Source of the DNA: an uncultured Sphingomonadaceae bacterium
GTDB taxonomy: Bacteria; Pseudomonadota; Alphaproteobacteria; Sphingomonadales; Sphingomonadaceae
Assembly (NCBI GenBank): GCA_947258815.1
Contig: CAMYJW010000001.1
Coordinates: 1 to 64,000 of the forward strand
Reading direction: 5' to 3'
DNA length: 64,000 nt
The position numbers and the translations under genes were made by a program. The first letter of the stretch is position 1, and each line of letters begins with the position of its first letter. Of the stretch, positions 38,475-46,002 are shown one piece after another. The notes below the pieces were generated by a model, which worked only from the letters and a program-made list of their open reading frames with translations, searched no databases and was not told the origin of the DNA.

Positions 38475-38925
38475 GTTTCCGGCTGCCGAGCGTCTGCGTC
38501 GGCGTGCGCTTACCTTGCGTGCGATGGGATGGCTTTGTCTGGCCCGGCTTCTGGTGTCGGTTGTCGCCTTCGGGCGCTGGCGCGCGACTTTGGGATATGG
38601 CGGTAACATGAAACCGGATGCGGTGGGCAATGCCGACACAACCCAGACGCTGAAGCTTGCGCGCCTTCAGGCCGTGCATGTCGAACGGGCCGCCTGGCGG
38701 CTGCCGTTTGAATTCAAATGCCTGCCACGATCGATGGCGCTGAGCTGGATGCTGAAACGTTTGGCGGTGCCGCACAGTGTTGTCATTGCTGCCCGGCCCA
38801 TGGCGGACCGGGCTTCGGATGACGCGCTCCATGCCTGGGTTGAAGTCTGCGGCGAGATCGTGATCGGCGATCTGCCCGGCCCATGGCACGAGATATACCG
38901 CGCGGGGCGACCAGCCGATTCCTGA
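38461..38925 (+). CDS. lasso peptide biosynthesis B2 protease
   Basis: A 154-aa transglutaminase-fold cysteine protease that removes the leader peptide. Cys87 in FEFKCLPRSMALSW, His124 in DDALHAWVEV and Asp137 in EIVIGDLPG form the expected triad. The TTG at 38461 is supported by AAGGAGG 9 nt upstream inside the B1 gene; the first in-frame ATG would cut away the conserved N-terminal RRRALTLRAMGWLCLAR. Precursor 1 follows after 118 bp. Confidence 0.92.
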   Translation: MPEAEFPAAERLRRRALTLRAMGWLCLARLLVSVVAFGRWRATLGYGGNMKPDAVGNADTTQTLKLARLQAVHVERAAWRLPFEFKCLPRSMALSWMLKRLAVPHSVVIAARPMADRASDDALHAWVEVCGEIVIGDLPGPWHEIYRAGRPADS

Positions 38926-39043
38926 CGGCGACGAAACGTGCGGGCCGCTCGCGCTCTCGCAGTTGCAACATTGCGGGATGGGCGCTAAGGAACCGCCAGT
39001 TAACCATTTCGCCGTGGTGGTTTTGTGACCGGAGATTTTTGAC

Positions 39044-39181
39044 ATGAAAAGCGATCACGAAAAACTCGAAAAGAAGGTGTGGACCAGGCCCGCGATCACG
39101 AATTTGGGTTCGCTAAACGCCGTTGCCGGCAATTCCAATCTCAGTCAGCAGGGCAGCTCTCAGGTTATCACGCGCAGCTGA
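39044..39181 (+). CDS. lasso-like RiPP precursor peptide 1
   Basis: A 45-aa peptide. Leader residues 1-28 are charged at the start (MKSDHEKLEKK) and carry the recognition motif W13-x2-P16-x-I18-x3-G22, ending LGSLNAVA. The likely core is GNSNLSQQGSSQVITRS; the exact cleavage point, before or after Ala28, is uncertain. It ends in Ser, the expected kinase target. There is no Asp or Glu after residue 9, so the usual Gly1-Asp/Glu7-9 isopeptide cannot form on the encoded residues; Gln35 and Gln36 are at positions 7-9 in either register. GGAG upstream. It lies between B2 and the cyclase, the normal place for a precursor. Confidence 0.8.
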   Translation: MKSDHEKLEKKVWTRPAITNLGSLNAVAGNSNLSQQGSSQVITRS

Positions 39182-39205
39182 TCCCGGTCCCCGCGTTCAT
39201 TTGCC

Positions 39206-41140
39206 ATGCTCGCATGTTTCCGGTCGGCCAGCGAAGCTGCCGATACATCGGATGAGCGACGGGCCGAAAGAATTTCCGCATCGCTCGGCCTCTTTGGCGG
39301 AGCGGTAAGCGCTTCACACTTTGACCGGACGTTTCTTTTCAGCGGCGATGTCGTTCGGCGACCCGCCGCTTTTTCCCGAGCCGCGCGCACGAGGAAATTG
39401 GCGCTGCGCCCGTCGGCCTCCGGCGCGGTTGCGCTGATAAGCGGCGATATTGATAACCTGCAGGACCTGGCCGGACAACTCGGGCTCGATGATGTTACGC
39501 CCGAACGCGTTTATGCCGCCGCGTGGGATCGTTGGGGCAATACGCTCGATATGCATGTTGTTGGCGATTATGCGTCCGTTCTGGTGTTGCCGGATCAGAC
39601 ATTGCGGCTCGCGCGTTCCCCATGGCGGGCGCGGCCTTTGCACTATTGGCAGCATGGCGCAGTAACCGCCGTGGCGACAACGCCACGGGTCTTGCTGGCG
39701 GCAGGCATGCCGAACCGCCTGAACGAACGCAAACTTGCGGATAACCTGTTCCTGCATTTGCGCGAGGATGACGGATGGTATGCCGGTTCCCGGCGGGTGG
39801 ATCTGGGATGTAGTGTAACCTTGCTGCCCGATGGCTCTGTCCGGCAGGAAAGCTATTACGATCATTTCACGCCACGCGTCACGTCGCTTCCCCGTCGTCA
39901 GGATTATGTCGATGCCGCGGATGCGCTTATTCGCGAGGCCAGCGCGAAAGCGCTTGCAGGCGGCGTTCAGCCGGGCGTTTTCCTGTCTGGCGGGCTTGAT
40001 TCAAGCAATGTCGCGGCACGGGCGATTGACTTTTTGCCGCATGGAAAACGGCTGAAAAGCTTCACCTGGCGGCCACACCCGGACTTTAAAGAACCTCCTG
40101 AAGATTCGTATTTCTTCGGTGACGACTGGCCTGCCGTGGAAAAATTCGCCGAGCGTCATCCGCGGATCGAGCCATTCTGCGCGCACTCCATGCAGTTTGA
40201 CGATGGCTGGGAGAAGCTGTTCCTTGCCATGGGGCAGGCACCGTCGGGCCTGTGCAACATGTCACTTTATATTCCGGTCTGCGAAATGGCGAATGCGCAA
40301 GGCTGCGATCTCATGCTCGATGCGGATATGGGCAACAACACCTTCAGCAATTCGGGTGACTGGGCCTGTTCCCAGCTGCTTCGACAGGGAGAGTGGGGCA
40401 AGCTGTTCAAAACGGTATCGTCATTCAGCAACGGGCCTGCGGAGTTTTCCACCCGGTTGTTTCGAAAAGCGATCATTCCGAACCTGCCCGATGTGCTGTG
40501 GAAAGCGTGGCGGCGCCTGAAAGGCCGGGATACCACGCCCGCGCAATTCACGATCTCGACAGCACGCGGTTCGGCGCTTGCCGATTATGACACTATCGCG
40601 CGGGCCAGCGCCACAAACTTTGTCCGGTCCCGCTGGCATGTCGCAACGCGACAGGAAGAACTGCACGCAATTTTCGATCGCGGCGAAATGCAGGGCGGTG
40701 ACGTCACCCACGGTTTTGAGCAGGTTTACGGTTTTCGCTGGCGCGATGTAAGCGCATATCGCCCGCTTGTGGAGTTCTGCCACGGGCTGCCGCCCGAGCT
40801 GTTCGTGCATGACGGACAGACCCGCTGGCTTGCGCGGGAACTGGGCAAGGGGCTTATCCCCGAAGTCCAGCGCACGCGCCACCGTTATGGCTATCACAAT
40901 TGTGACTGGCACGAGAAAATGACCCCGCGCCTTGAGCAACTGAGAAATGAACTGCGCGAAGCCGCACAAGACCCGCAAATTGCCGCGATCCTCGATTTCG
41001 AGAAGCTCGAAGAAGTGTTCGAAACCTGGCCCGAGGCCGTCACCATGGATGATGCCACGTCCCATTCGCACGGTATGGCGCTTCCGCGTGCGTTGCTCAC
41101 CAAGCGCTACATCGAGTTCGTCAACGGGCGCAACGCCTGA
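39206..41140 (+). CDS. asparagine-synthetase-like macrocyclase (lasso C)
   Basis: A 644-aa AsnB-fold protein. The N-terminal region matches a class II glutaminase domain only loosely, and Met is not followed by the catalytic Cys2 (sequence MLACFR), so glutamine hydrolysis is not expected. The synthetase domain has the PP-loop SGGLDSS at 261-267 for ATP pyrophosphorolysis. Where AsnB reads GEGADELFGG, this protein reads DADMGNNTFSNSG (about 372-384). Lasso cyclases adenylate a side-chain carboxylate and close the ring with the N-terminal amine. Begins 24 bp after precursor 1. Its chemistry is unclear because the encoded cores lack acids. Confidence 0.88.
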   Translation: MLACFRSASEAADTSDERRAERISASLGLFGGAVSASHFDRTFLFSGDVVRRPAAFSRAARTRKLALRPSASGAVALISGDIDNLQDLAGQLGLDDVTPERVYAAAWDRWGNTLDMHVVGDYASVLVLPDQTLRLARSPWRARPLHYWQHGAVTAVATTPRVLLAAGMPNRLNERKLADNLFLHLREDDGWYAGSRRVDLGCSVTLLPDGSVRQESYYDHFTPRVTSLPRRQDYVDAADALIREASAKALAGGVQPGVFLSGGLDSSNVAARAIDFLPHGKRLKSFTWRPHPDFKEPPEDSYFFGDDWPAVEKFAERHPRIEPFCAHSMQFDDGWEKLFLAMGQAPSGLCNMSLYIPVCEMANAQGCDLMLDADMGNNTFSNSGDWACSQLLRQGEWGKLFKTVSSFSNGPAEFSTRLFRKAIIPNLPDVLWKAWRRLKGRDTTPAQFTISTARGSALADYDTIARASATNFVRSRWHVATRQEELHAIFDRGEMQGGDVTHGFEQVYGFRWRDVSAYRPLVEFCHGLPPELFVHDGQTRWLARELGKGLIPEVQRTRHRYGYHNCDWHEKMTPRLEQLRNELREAAQDPQIAAILDFEKLEEVFETWPEAVTMDDATSHSHGMALPRALLTKRYIEFVNGRNA

Positions 41141-41309
41141 CGTTGTGTTGCGTGCGAAAGCGCATCGTCGCGAATGTGGTTAACCGCTGTTCGATGGGCA
41201 AACCCCCGGATTGCGCGGCCTTAAGTATTTTTTCAGACTTTCCGGTTAACTCTTTTGGCATTGAACGTGTCCTTTCCCGGCACGGCGGTAACCGATCGAG
41301 AGTAATCCG

Positions 41310-41486
41310 ATGGACGAATTTCGAGATTCCGCCGGGCGGAGTCCAACGCATGTAAAAGGCGAAGCGCGGCGCTGGCAAGCGCCTGTGCTGCTGCGTCTCG
41401 GCACGCTTGATGCAGTCGCCCACCACAAGCCGGGCCACCAGACTCCGCCCGGACAATGCAAAAAAAACCCGCTGCTGTGTTCTTGA
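41310..41486 (+). CDS. lasso-like RiPP precursor peptide 2
   Basis: A 58-aa peptide found by translating the 477-bp gap between the cyclase and exporter genes. The leader has W22-x2-P25-x-L27-x3-G31 and ends LGTLDAVA, aligning without gaps to precursor 1 (LGSLNAVA). The core after AVA begins HHKPGHQTPPGQ and ends KNPLLCS: 21 residues, basic, no Asp or Glu, two Cys (positions 13 and 20) that could pair, and a C-terminal Ser as in precursor 1. Gln is at core position 7. GAGAG lies about 7 nt before the ATG. The remaining 169 bp upstream and 131 bp downstream hold no other gene I can support. Confidence 0.7.
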   Translation: MDEFRDSAGRSPTHVKGEARRWQAPVLLRLGTLDAVAHHKPGHQTPPGQCKKNPLLCS

Positions 41487-41617
41487 TCGCGGGTGCCTGA
41501 TAGACCCTGATTTCAGAGCGTTGCGGTACGTGCTTGAAGGGCCGCCGCGCTTGACTGTCCGGTGTTTGCTCCCCACCCTTGGCCAAGGTCGGCCGAACGT
41601 CTTTTCTGGGGGGGCAA

Positions 41618-43315
41618 ATGGGATTTCCGGTTACATTGCCGTTGCCTCTTTCCGCACGCCAGAAACGCTCCGTGGCGGTGTTGCTGCTGATCATGTTCGC
41701 AGCGGCATTGACCGAAGGGTTCGGGCTGCTCCTGCTGGTCCCGATGCTGGCCGCGCTGGGTGAACCGGGCGGCGTTCAGAACCCGGTTACAGATGCGCTT
41801 GTCGCGCTTGGCATTCCGCTTTCCCTGCCATGGCTGCTCAGCCTGTTCGTGATGCTCGTGCTGTTGCGAGCGATCCTTGTCCACATGCGATTGATTCAGG
41901 CTTATCGTTTTGAAGTATCGCTGGTCGATGGCCTTCGTGACAGGGCCTGGCGCGCGGTCCTCAACAGCAACTGGCGCAATCTTTCAACGATGCGTCAGTC
42001 AGACAGTGCCAGCCTGCTGATAACCAACATAGACAGGATCGGATATGGCATAAATCGTGTGCTCAACACGGTTGCGATCATGGTTACGCTGGCAGGTGTC
42101 GGGCTGGCGGCTCTTGCGATATCACCATCGCTTGCGCTGTCATCTGCGCTGATCGGAGCGGCGGTCCTGCTTGCCTATCGGGGCCTGCGGCGAAGGGCGA
42201 CAAGACAGGGGGAAGAGCTTACCCGCGCCTATGAAGATGTTTACGCGCGATTGCACGAGGGGCTGGGTGCGCTGCGCGTTATCAAGAGCTTCGGAAAAGA
42301 GGAGGATGCCGCGCAATCGGGCGCTTCGGCCTTCGCCGGGCTGCGGACCACCCAGTTTGCCTATATGCGCGACGCAGGGATGGCGCAGGTTTTGCTGCAG
42401 GCGATCGGTGCGTTGCTGCTGGCCCTGCTTGTGTGGCTTTCGATCGCCCACTGGGGTGCCGGCGCGATCCAGATCCTGCCGCTGGTGGCGTTGTTCGCGC
42501 GCGCGTTGCCGCTGTTGGGCGCGCTTCAGCAAGGCTGGCAGGAATGGGCCCATGCCCGGCCCGCTATCGCTGCGACGATGGCAATGATCGAAACCGCCGA
42601 AAGCGAAGCAGAGCCGATATGCGGTCCGGGCGTCGTTGCGCCTCCGCTTGCCGAATCGCTGGTGCTTGAAGGCGTATCGGTATGTTTCGAAAGCCGCGAT
42701 CGCGCTGCGCTGGATAGCATTGAACTTGCACTTCCGGCCCGCTCGATCACCGCGATCAGCGGGCCATCGGGTGCGGGCAAAAGCACGCTTGCCGACATAC
42801 TGGGAGGATTGATCGCGCCGGACAGTGGCGCGGTCCGTGTCGATGGGGTGCCGCTTGATGGCGGGTTGTGGCGCAGCTGGCGTGAACGGGTCACGTATGT
42901 TCAGCAGGAACCGATCCTGTTCACCGGAACCGTTCGCGAAAACCTCTGCTGGGCGGTGCCAGCGGCTCAGGACGATCACTTGCGCGACGTTCTGGATCGG
43001 GCTTCGGCAACATTCGTGCACGATTTGCCACAGGGGCTGGATACGCGCATTGGAGAGGGCGGGCAGCTTTTGTCAGGCGGGGAGCGCCAGAGGCTGGTTC
43101 TGGCCCGTGCGCTGCTGCGCGATCCCGCGCTGCTGATCCTCGACGAGGCATCCAGCGCGCTCGACGCCGAAAATGAGGCGTCCGTGGCCAGTGCGGTTGC
43201 GGCCTTGCGCGATCGGATAACGATCGTGATTATCGGCCATCGCGGTGTTCTGGGCGAACTGGCAACGCGTCGCATTCGGCTGGAAAATGGCAGAATTGTG
43301 GCAGAAAACCTTTGA
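41618..43315 (+). CDS. ABC exporter of the RiPP cluster (lasso D)
   Basis: A 565-aa half-transporter. Six transmembrane helices (from MFAAALTEGFGLLLLVPML at about 25 to IGALLLALLVWLSIAHW near 275) are fused to a nucleotide-binding domain with Walker [10 protein letters not shown], signature LSGGERQRL and Walker B LLILDEASSALD. No N-terminal C39 peptidase domain is present, as expected where B2 removes the leader. It should export the mature peptide and give self-protection. The ATG at 41618 follows a G-rich ribosome site. Confidence 0.92.
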   Translation: MGFPVTLPLPLSARQKRSVAVLLLIMFAAALTEGFGLLLLVPMLAALGEPGGVQNPVTDALVALGIPLSLPWLLSLFVMLVLLRAILVHMRLIQAYRFEVSLVDGLRDRAWRAVLNSNWRNLSTMRQSDSASLLITNIDRIGYGINRVLNTVAIMVTLAGVGLAALAISPSLALSSALIGAAVLLAYRGLRRRATRQGEELTRAYEDVYARLHEGLGALRVIKSFGKEEDAAQSGASAFAGLRTTQFAYMRDAGMAQVLLQAIGALLLALLVWLSIAHWGAGAIQILPLVALFARALPLLGALQQGWQEWAHARPAIAATMAMIETAESEAEPICGPGVVAPPLAESLVLEGVSVCFESRDRAALDSIELALPARSITAISGPSGAGKSTLADILGGLIAPDSGAVRVDGVPLDGGLWRSWRERVTYVQQEPILFTGTVRENLCWAVPAAQDDHLRDVLDRASATFVHDLPQGLDTRIGEGGQLLSGGERQRLVLARALLRDPALLILDEASSALDAENEASVASAVAALRDRITIVIIGHRGVLGELATRRIRLENGRIVAENL

Positions 43316-43451
43316 TTTTCAAGGTTGCCACCGCGAAATTCAGTGTTGGTTCACCCCGCGAATCGTATCACTGTTTGCGAGATACATGCTGTCGTGCCGT
43401 CAAGAATTGTGTGCGGCATTATGGCCACCAACGCATGATACAGGAATTGCG

Positions 43452-43976
43452 ATGACGTTACCTTTGCCTAAACCGGTTGCAGCCGCTGCGAGCGGTGTTT
43501 CGCGCGCAGTGCTGGCGCTAAGCGTTCTGGGCCTGGCAACGGCTGCTCCGGCTGCTGCGCAGTATCGCCAGAAAATCAGCAATGATATCAGCAAGTGTCA
43601 GGGCGGCTCCGGCCCGGCGGTGATGGTCACTGTTAGCGGGATCAAGTCTTCGGCAGGTACCTTGCGCGTTCAGAGCTACCGTTCCGCGAAAGACGAATGG
43701 CTCAAGAAAGGGCGTTGGATCAATCGCATAGAGACGCCCGCCCGCGCCGGAACGATGACGTTCTGCATGCCTGTGCCCGCATCGGGCGTTTATGGCATCG
43801 CCGTGCGCCATGATACGAACAACAACAACAGCACCGATCTGCGCAAGGACGGTGGCGGCATGTCCAACAATCCAAGCATCAACATCTTCAATCTGGGTAA
43901 GCCAAGTTACAAGAAGACGGCCGTCAGCGTTGGCGGTGGTGTCAAATCCATTCGCATCAACATGCGTTATATGTGA
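43452..43976 (+). CDS. DUF2141 secreted protein
   Basis: A 174-aa protein with an N-terminal signal peptide (SRAVLALSVLGLATAAPAAAQ) and a DUF2141 beta-sandwich domain (VSGIKSSAGTLRVQSYRS, YGIAVRHDTNNNNSTD). Exported; function unknown in the family. AGGAA precedes the ATG. It lies 136 bp after the exporter gene and has no obvious part in peptide maturation, so I treat it as a neighbour rather than a cluster member. Confidence 0.88.
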   Translation: MTLPLPKPVAAAASGVSRAVLALSVLGLATAAPAAAQYRQKISNDISKCQGGSGPAVMVTVSGIKSSAGTLRVQSYRSAKDEWLKKGRWINRIETPARAGTMTFCMPVPASGVYGIAVRHDTNNNNSTDLRKDGGGMSNNPSINIFNLGKPSYKKTAVSVGGGVKSIRINMRYM

Positions 43977-44885
43977 TCATATGTGATCGCGCCGGTTCCG
44001 GCGTTTTCCCCTCCAGACCGAGAACATCACGCCCGGCGCGGCCAGCACCGGGTGGCGTTCGCGCCATGGCGTGACATCAACGCGAATGCCCGTGTGGCGC
44101 TCTATCTTCCAGGCCGCATAGCGCGCCGCGCCTTCGAACGTGAACGATGCCCGCACCAGCCGTATCAGGTTGATCGCCTTGCCCAGTCGGCGCCGTTTCG
44201 CCCACCAGCGGGCGATCCTGCTGCGCGCTTCGGGCTCGATCTGCGGTGCGATAGCCGCCCCGTCGCGCCGAAAGGGGATGTCCGCTGCCGTCAGCGCCAG
44301 CGGGAACAGTCCGTCAAAGTGCGTGCGGTTGAGATCGAGGATGGATTGCGATCGTCCTGTGCTCTCAACCCGGAATTCGGCGCTGTATGTCGCCTGAAAC
44401 AGCGCAGTCCAGAATGCGTCATCTTCGCCGGATCCCGGGCCGAGCGTCGCCGCCAGCCGCGCGGCCGTCGCAACGGCTGTGGCGACCGCGGCGCGCACCG
44501 CTTCGTGTGCCGCGTCGTCTCTCTGCCAGACCATGGCGCACGGTTGCGCGAAACGCGCCCAGATTGTCGTGTCCAGCAGCTCACCCGAAGCGGCCTGGGC
44601 AAATTTGGCAAGTGTCATGGTCGCCACTTTTGCGCGCAGATCGTGGCCCGCATGGTGCCATTCGTGATAGCTGACACGCGGCCAGATTCCGCTTTCCGGC
44701 TTGCCCGGTAGCAGAACGTAAAAGTCCAGCACGCCTTCCAGTTCGCCGGTGCGCAGGTTCGATCCATAAAACAGAACGCCAAGCGCGCCCGATTCGCGCG
44801 CCAGCTTTTCTCCGAATGCGCTGACTTCGGGCATGGTTTCCCGCGCCAGCCCAAGCGCAGTTCTGGACTCGAGCGTTTCGCTCAC
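43977..44885 (-). CDS. Tam41-like putative nucleotidyltransferase
   Basis: A 302-aa protein that I place tentatively. The segment GVLFYGSNLRTGELEGVLDFYVLLPG resembles the GS ... VDFIF signature of Tam41, the nucleotidyltransferase-fold CDP-diacylglycerol synthase of mitochondria and some bacteria. The GTG start overlaps the stop of the lipid-kinase gene by four bases, so the two are made together. A kinase making a phosphorylated lipid followed by a CTP-lipid transferase is a logical pair. Residual doubt: the second catalytic acid is not obvious. Overlap of neighbours and full length argue for a real gene. Confidence 0.8.
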   Translation of the reverse strand: MSETLESRTALGLARETMPEVSAFGEKLARESGALGVLFYGSNLRTGELEGVLDFYVLLPGKPESGIWPRVSYHEWHHAGHDLRAKVATMTLAKFAQAASGELLDTTIWARFAQPCAMVWQRDDAAHEAVRAAVATAVATAARLAATLGPGSGEDDAFWTALFQATYSAEFRVESTGRSQSILDLNRTHFDGLFPLALTAADIPFRRDGAAIAPQIEPEARSRIARWWAKRRRLGKAINLIRLVRASFTFEGAARYAAWKIERHTGIRVDVTPWRERHPVLAAPGVMFSVWRGKRRNRRDHI

Positions 44886-45928
44886 GGCACAACGAAGTGC
44901 ATCTCGGGGCCAAGGCTCAGCCGATATGAGCCGGGCGGAAATGCTTCGCCATCGAGAATGAAACTTTCGTCCAGCTCGAAATCGAAAGCCTCATCCGAAC
45001 CGCGATGCAGGCCAAGCTTTTTCAACACTTTGAAGTCCGCTCCGAACAGCGCGAACGGAAACAGGGCGACGGCGCGTCGCAGCGGGGCATCGAGAATGAA
45101 AAAGCGAATGCCCGAAGCCCCTTTCAGGTTGGCGAACGGGCGCAGCCCCGGCGGGAACGCTGTGAGCGCGGAAAAGCCCGCAATCAGGCGTTCGCGCGCG
45201 TCCCCATGCCCGCTGTGCGGTAGCTCCTCACCGTCAGACGCATGGCGAATGCGCATTCTGGCGGGCACGCGAAACAGGCTTCTGCCAACACCGCACAACG
45301 CCTGCATTACGCCGAACACCGCAGTTACCGCGACGGCGAAACTTTGAAACGCGCCATAGCGGTGAGCGACCTGTCCCGCTTCGATCGCGGCATTGAAAAC
45401 GCCCGCGCCGAAAATGAACCCGTAGCGCACGCGCTGATTGCCATCGCGCGGCGTTACCACCAGTGGGCGGCGGATTGCCGTGCGCCCCGCCTGCGCCGCC
45501 TCCAGCGCTTTTGCCAATGGCCACTTTCGCGGAAGGCCAAGATCGAACGCCAGCGCATTCGTTTTGCCTTGCGGCAGAATGATGATTTCCGGCCAGCTGT
45601 CCCCGAAAATGGGGGCGCCGCGGGTCAGCACGTCGCGGATCGTTCCGTCGCCGCCGCTGATCACCAGCAGACCGATCTGCCGCTCAGCAAACAATGTAAG
45701 GGCGTCAACAATATCCTGTTTTGTATCGGGCCGTACAATCAGCATACCGGGGAGATCGGGCGCGTCATTTGCTGACGGCATGTTGCGGTGGCTTTTCAGG
45801 TTGAGAATCATACCCGTCAGCGGCAGTGACGCAGCAGTGGGCGCGCCCCCGGCCAGACGTGCCGGATGCTGATTCTGGGCCGCTGCTGTGCCAGACAGCC
45901 GGCTGAAACCGGATGGCGAAGGTCTCAT
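44882..45928 (-). CDS. diacylglycerol-kinase-fold lipid kinase
   Basis: A 348-aa protein with the DAGK catalytic domain; GGDGTIRDVLTRGAP holds the nucleotide-binding GGDGT, and LPQGKTNALAFDLGLP is the equivalent of the GTANDFA/GTGNDLA block. The C-terminal half is the beta-sandwich substrate domain. Such enzymes phosphorylate diacylglycerol, sphingosine or ceramide; bacterial ceramide kinase (CpgB of Caulobacter) belongs to this fold, and sphingomonads make sphingolipids. The start at ATG 45928 leaves about 35 non-conserved residues before LNLKSHRN, so a later start at 45811 is possible. Confidence 0.88.
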   Translation of the reverse strand: MRPSPSGFSRLSGTAAAQNQHPARLAGGAPTAASLPLTGMILNLKSHRNMPSANDAPDLPGMLIVRPDTKQDIVDALTLFAERQIGLLVISGGDGTIRDVLTRGAPIFGDSWPEIIILPQGKTNALAFDLGLPRKWPLAKALEAAQAGRTAIRRPLVVTPRDGNQRVRYGFIFGAGVFNAAIEAGQVAHRYGAFQSFAVAVTAVFGVMQALCGVGRSLFRVPARMRIRHASDGEELPHSGHGDARERLIAGFSALTAFPPGLRPFANLKGASGIRFFILDAPLRRAVALFPFALFGADFKVLKKLGLHRGSDEAFDFELDESFILDGEAFPPGSYRLSLGPEMHFVVP

Positions 45929-46002
45929 TAGCCCGCTCTTAGCGATCAGGGGGCGTGGAACGCCAGCTTTTTAATGGTTCGCACCGTTTGCGAATGGACA
46001 GA

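Noticed and set aside
38999..41250. GTTAAC palindromes upstream of both precursor genes as a shared operator
   Set aside because: The hexamer occurs at 38999, 41179 and 41245 at different distances from the starts and is expected several times by chance in 64 kb; no longer conserved flank is visible.
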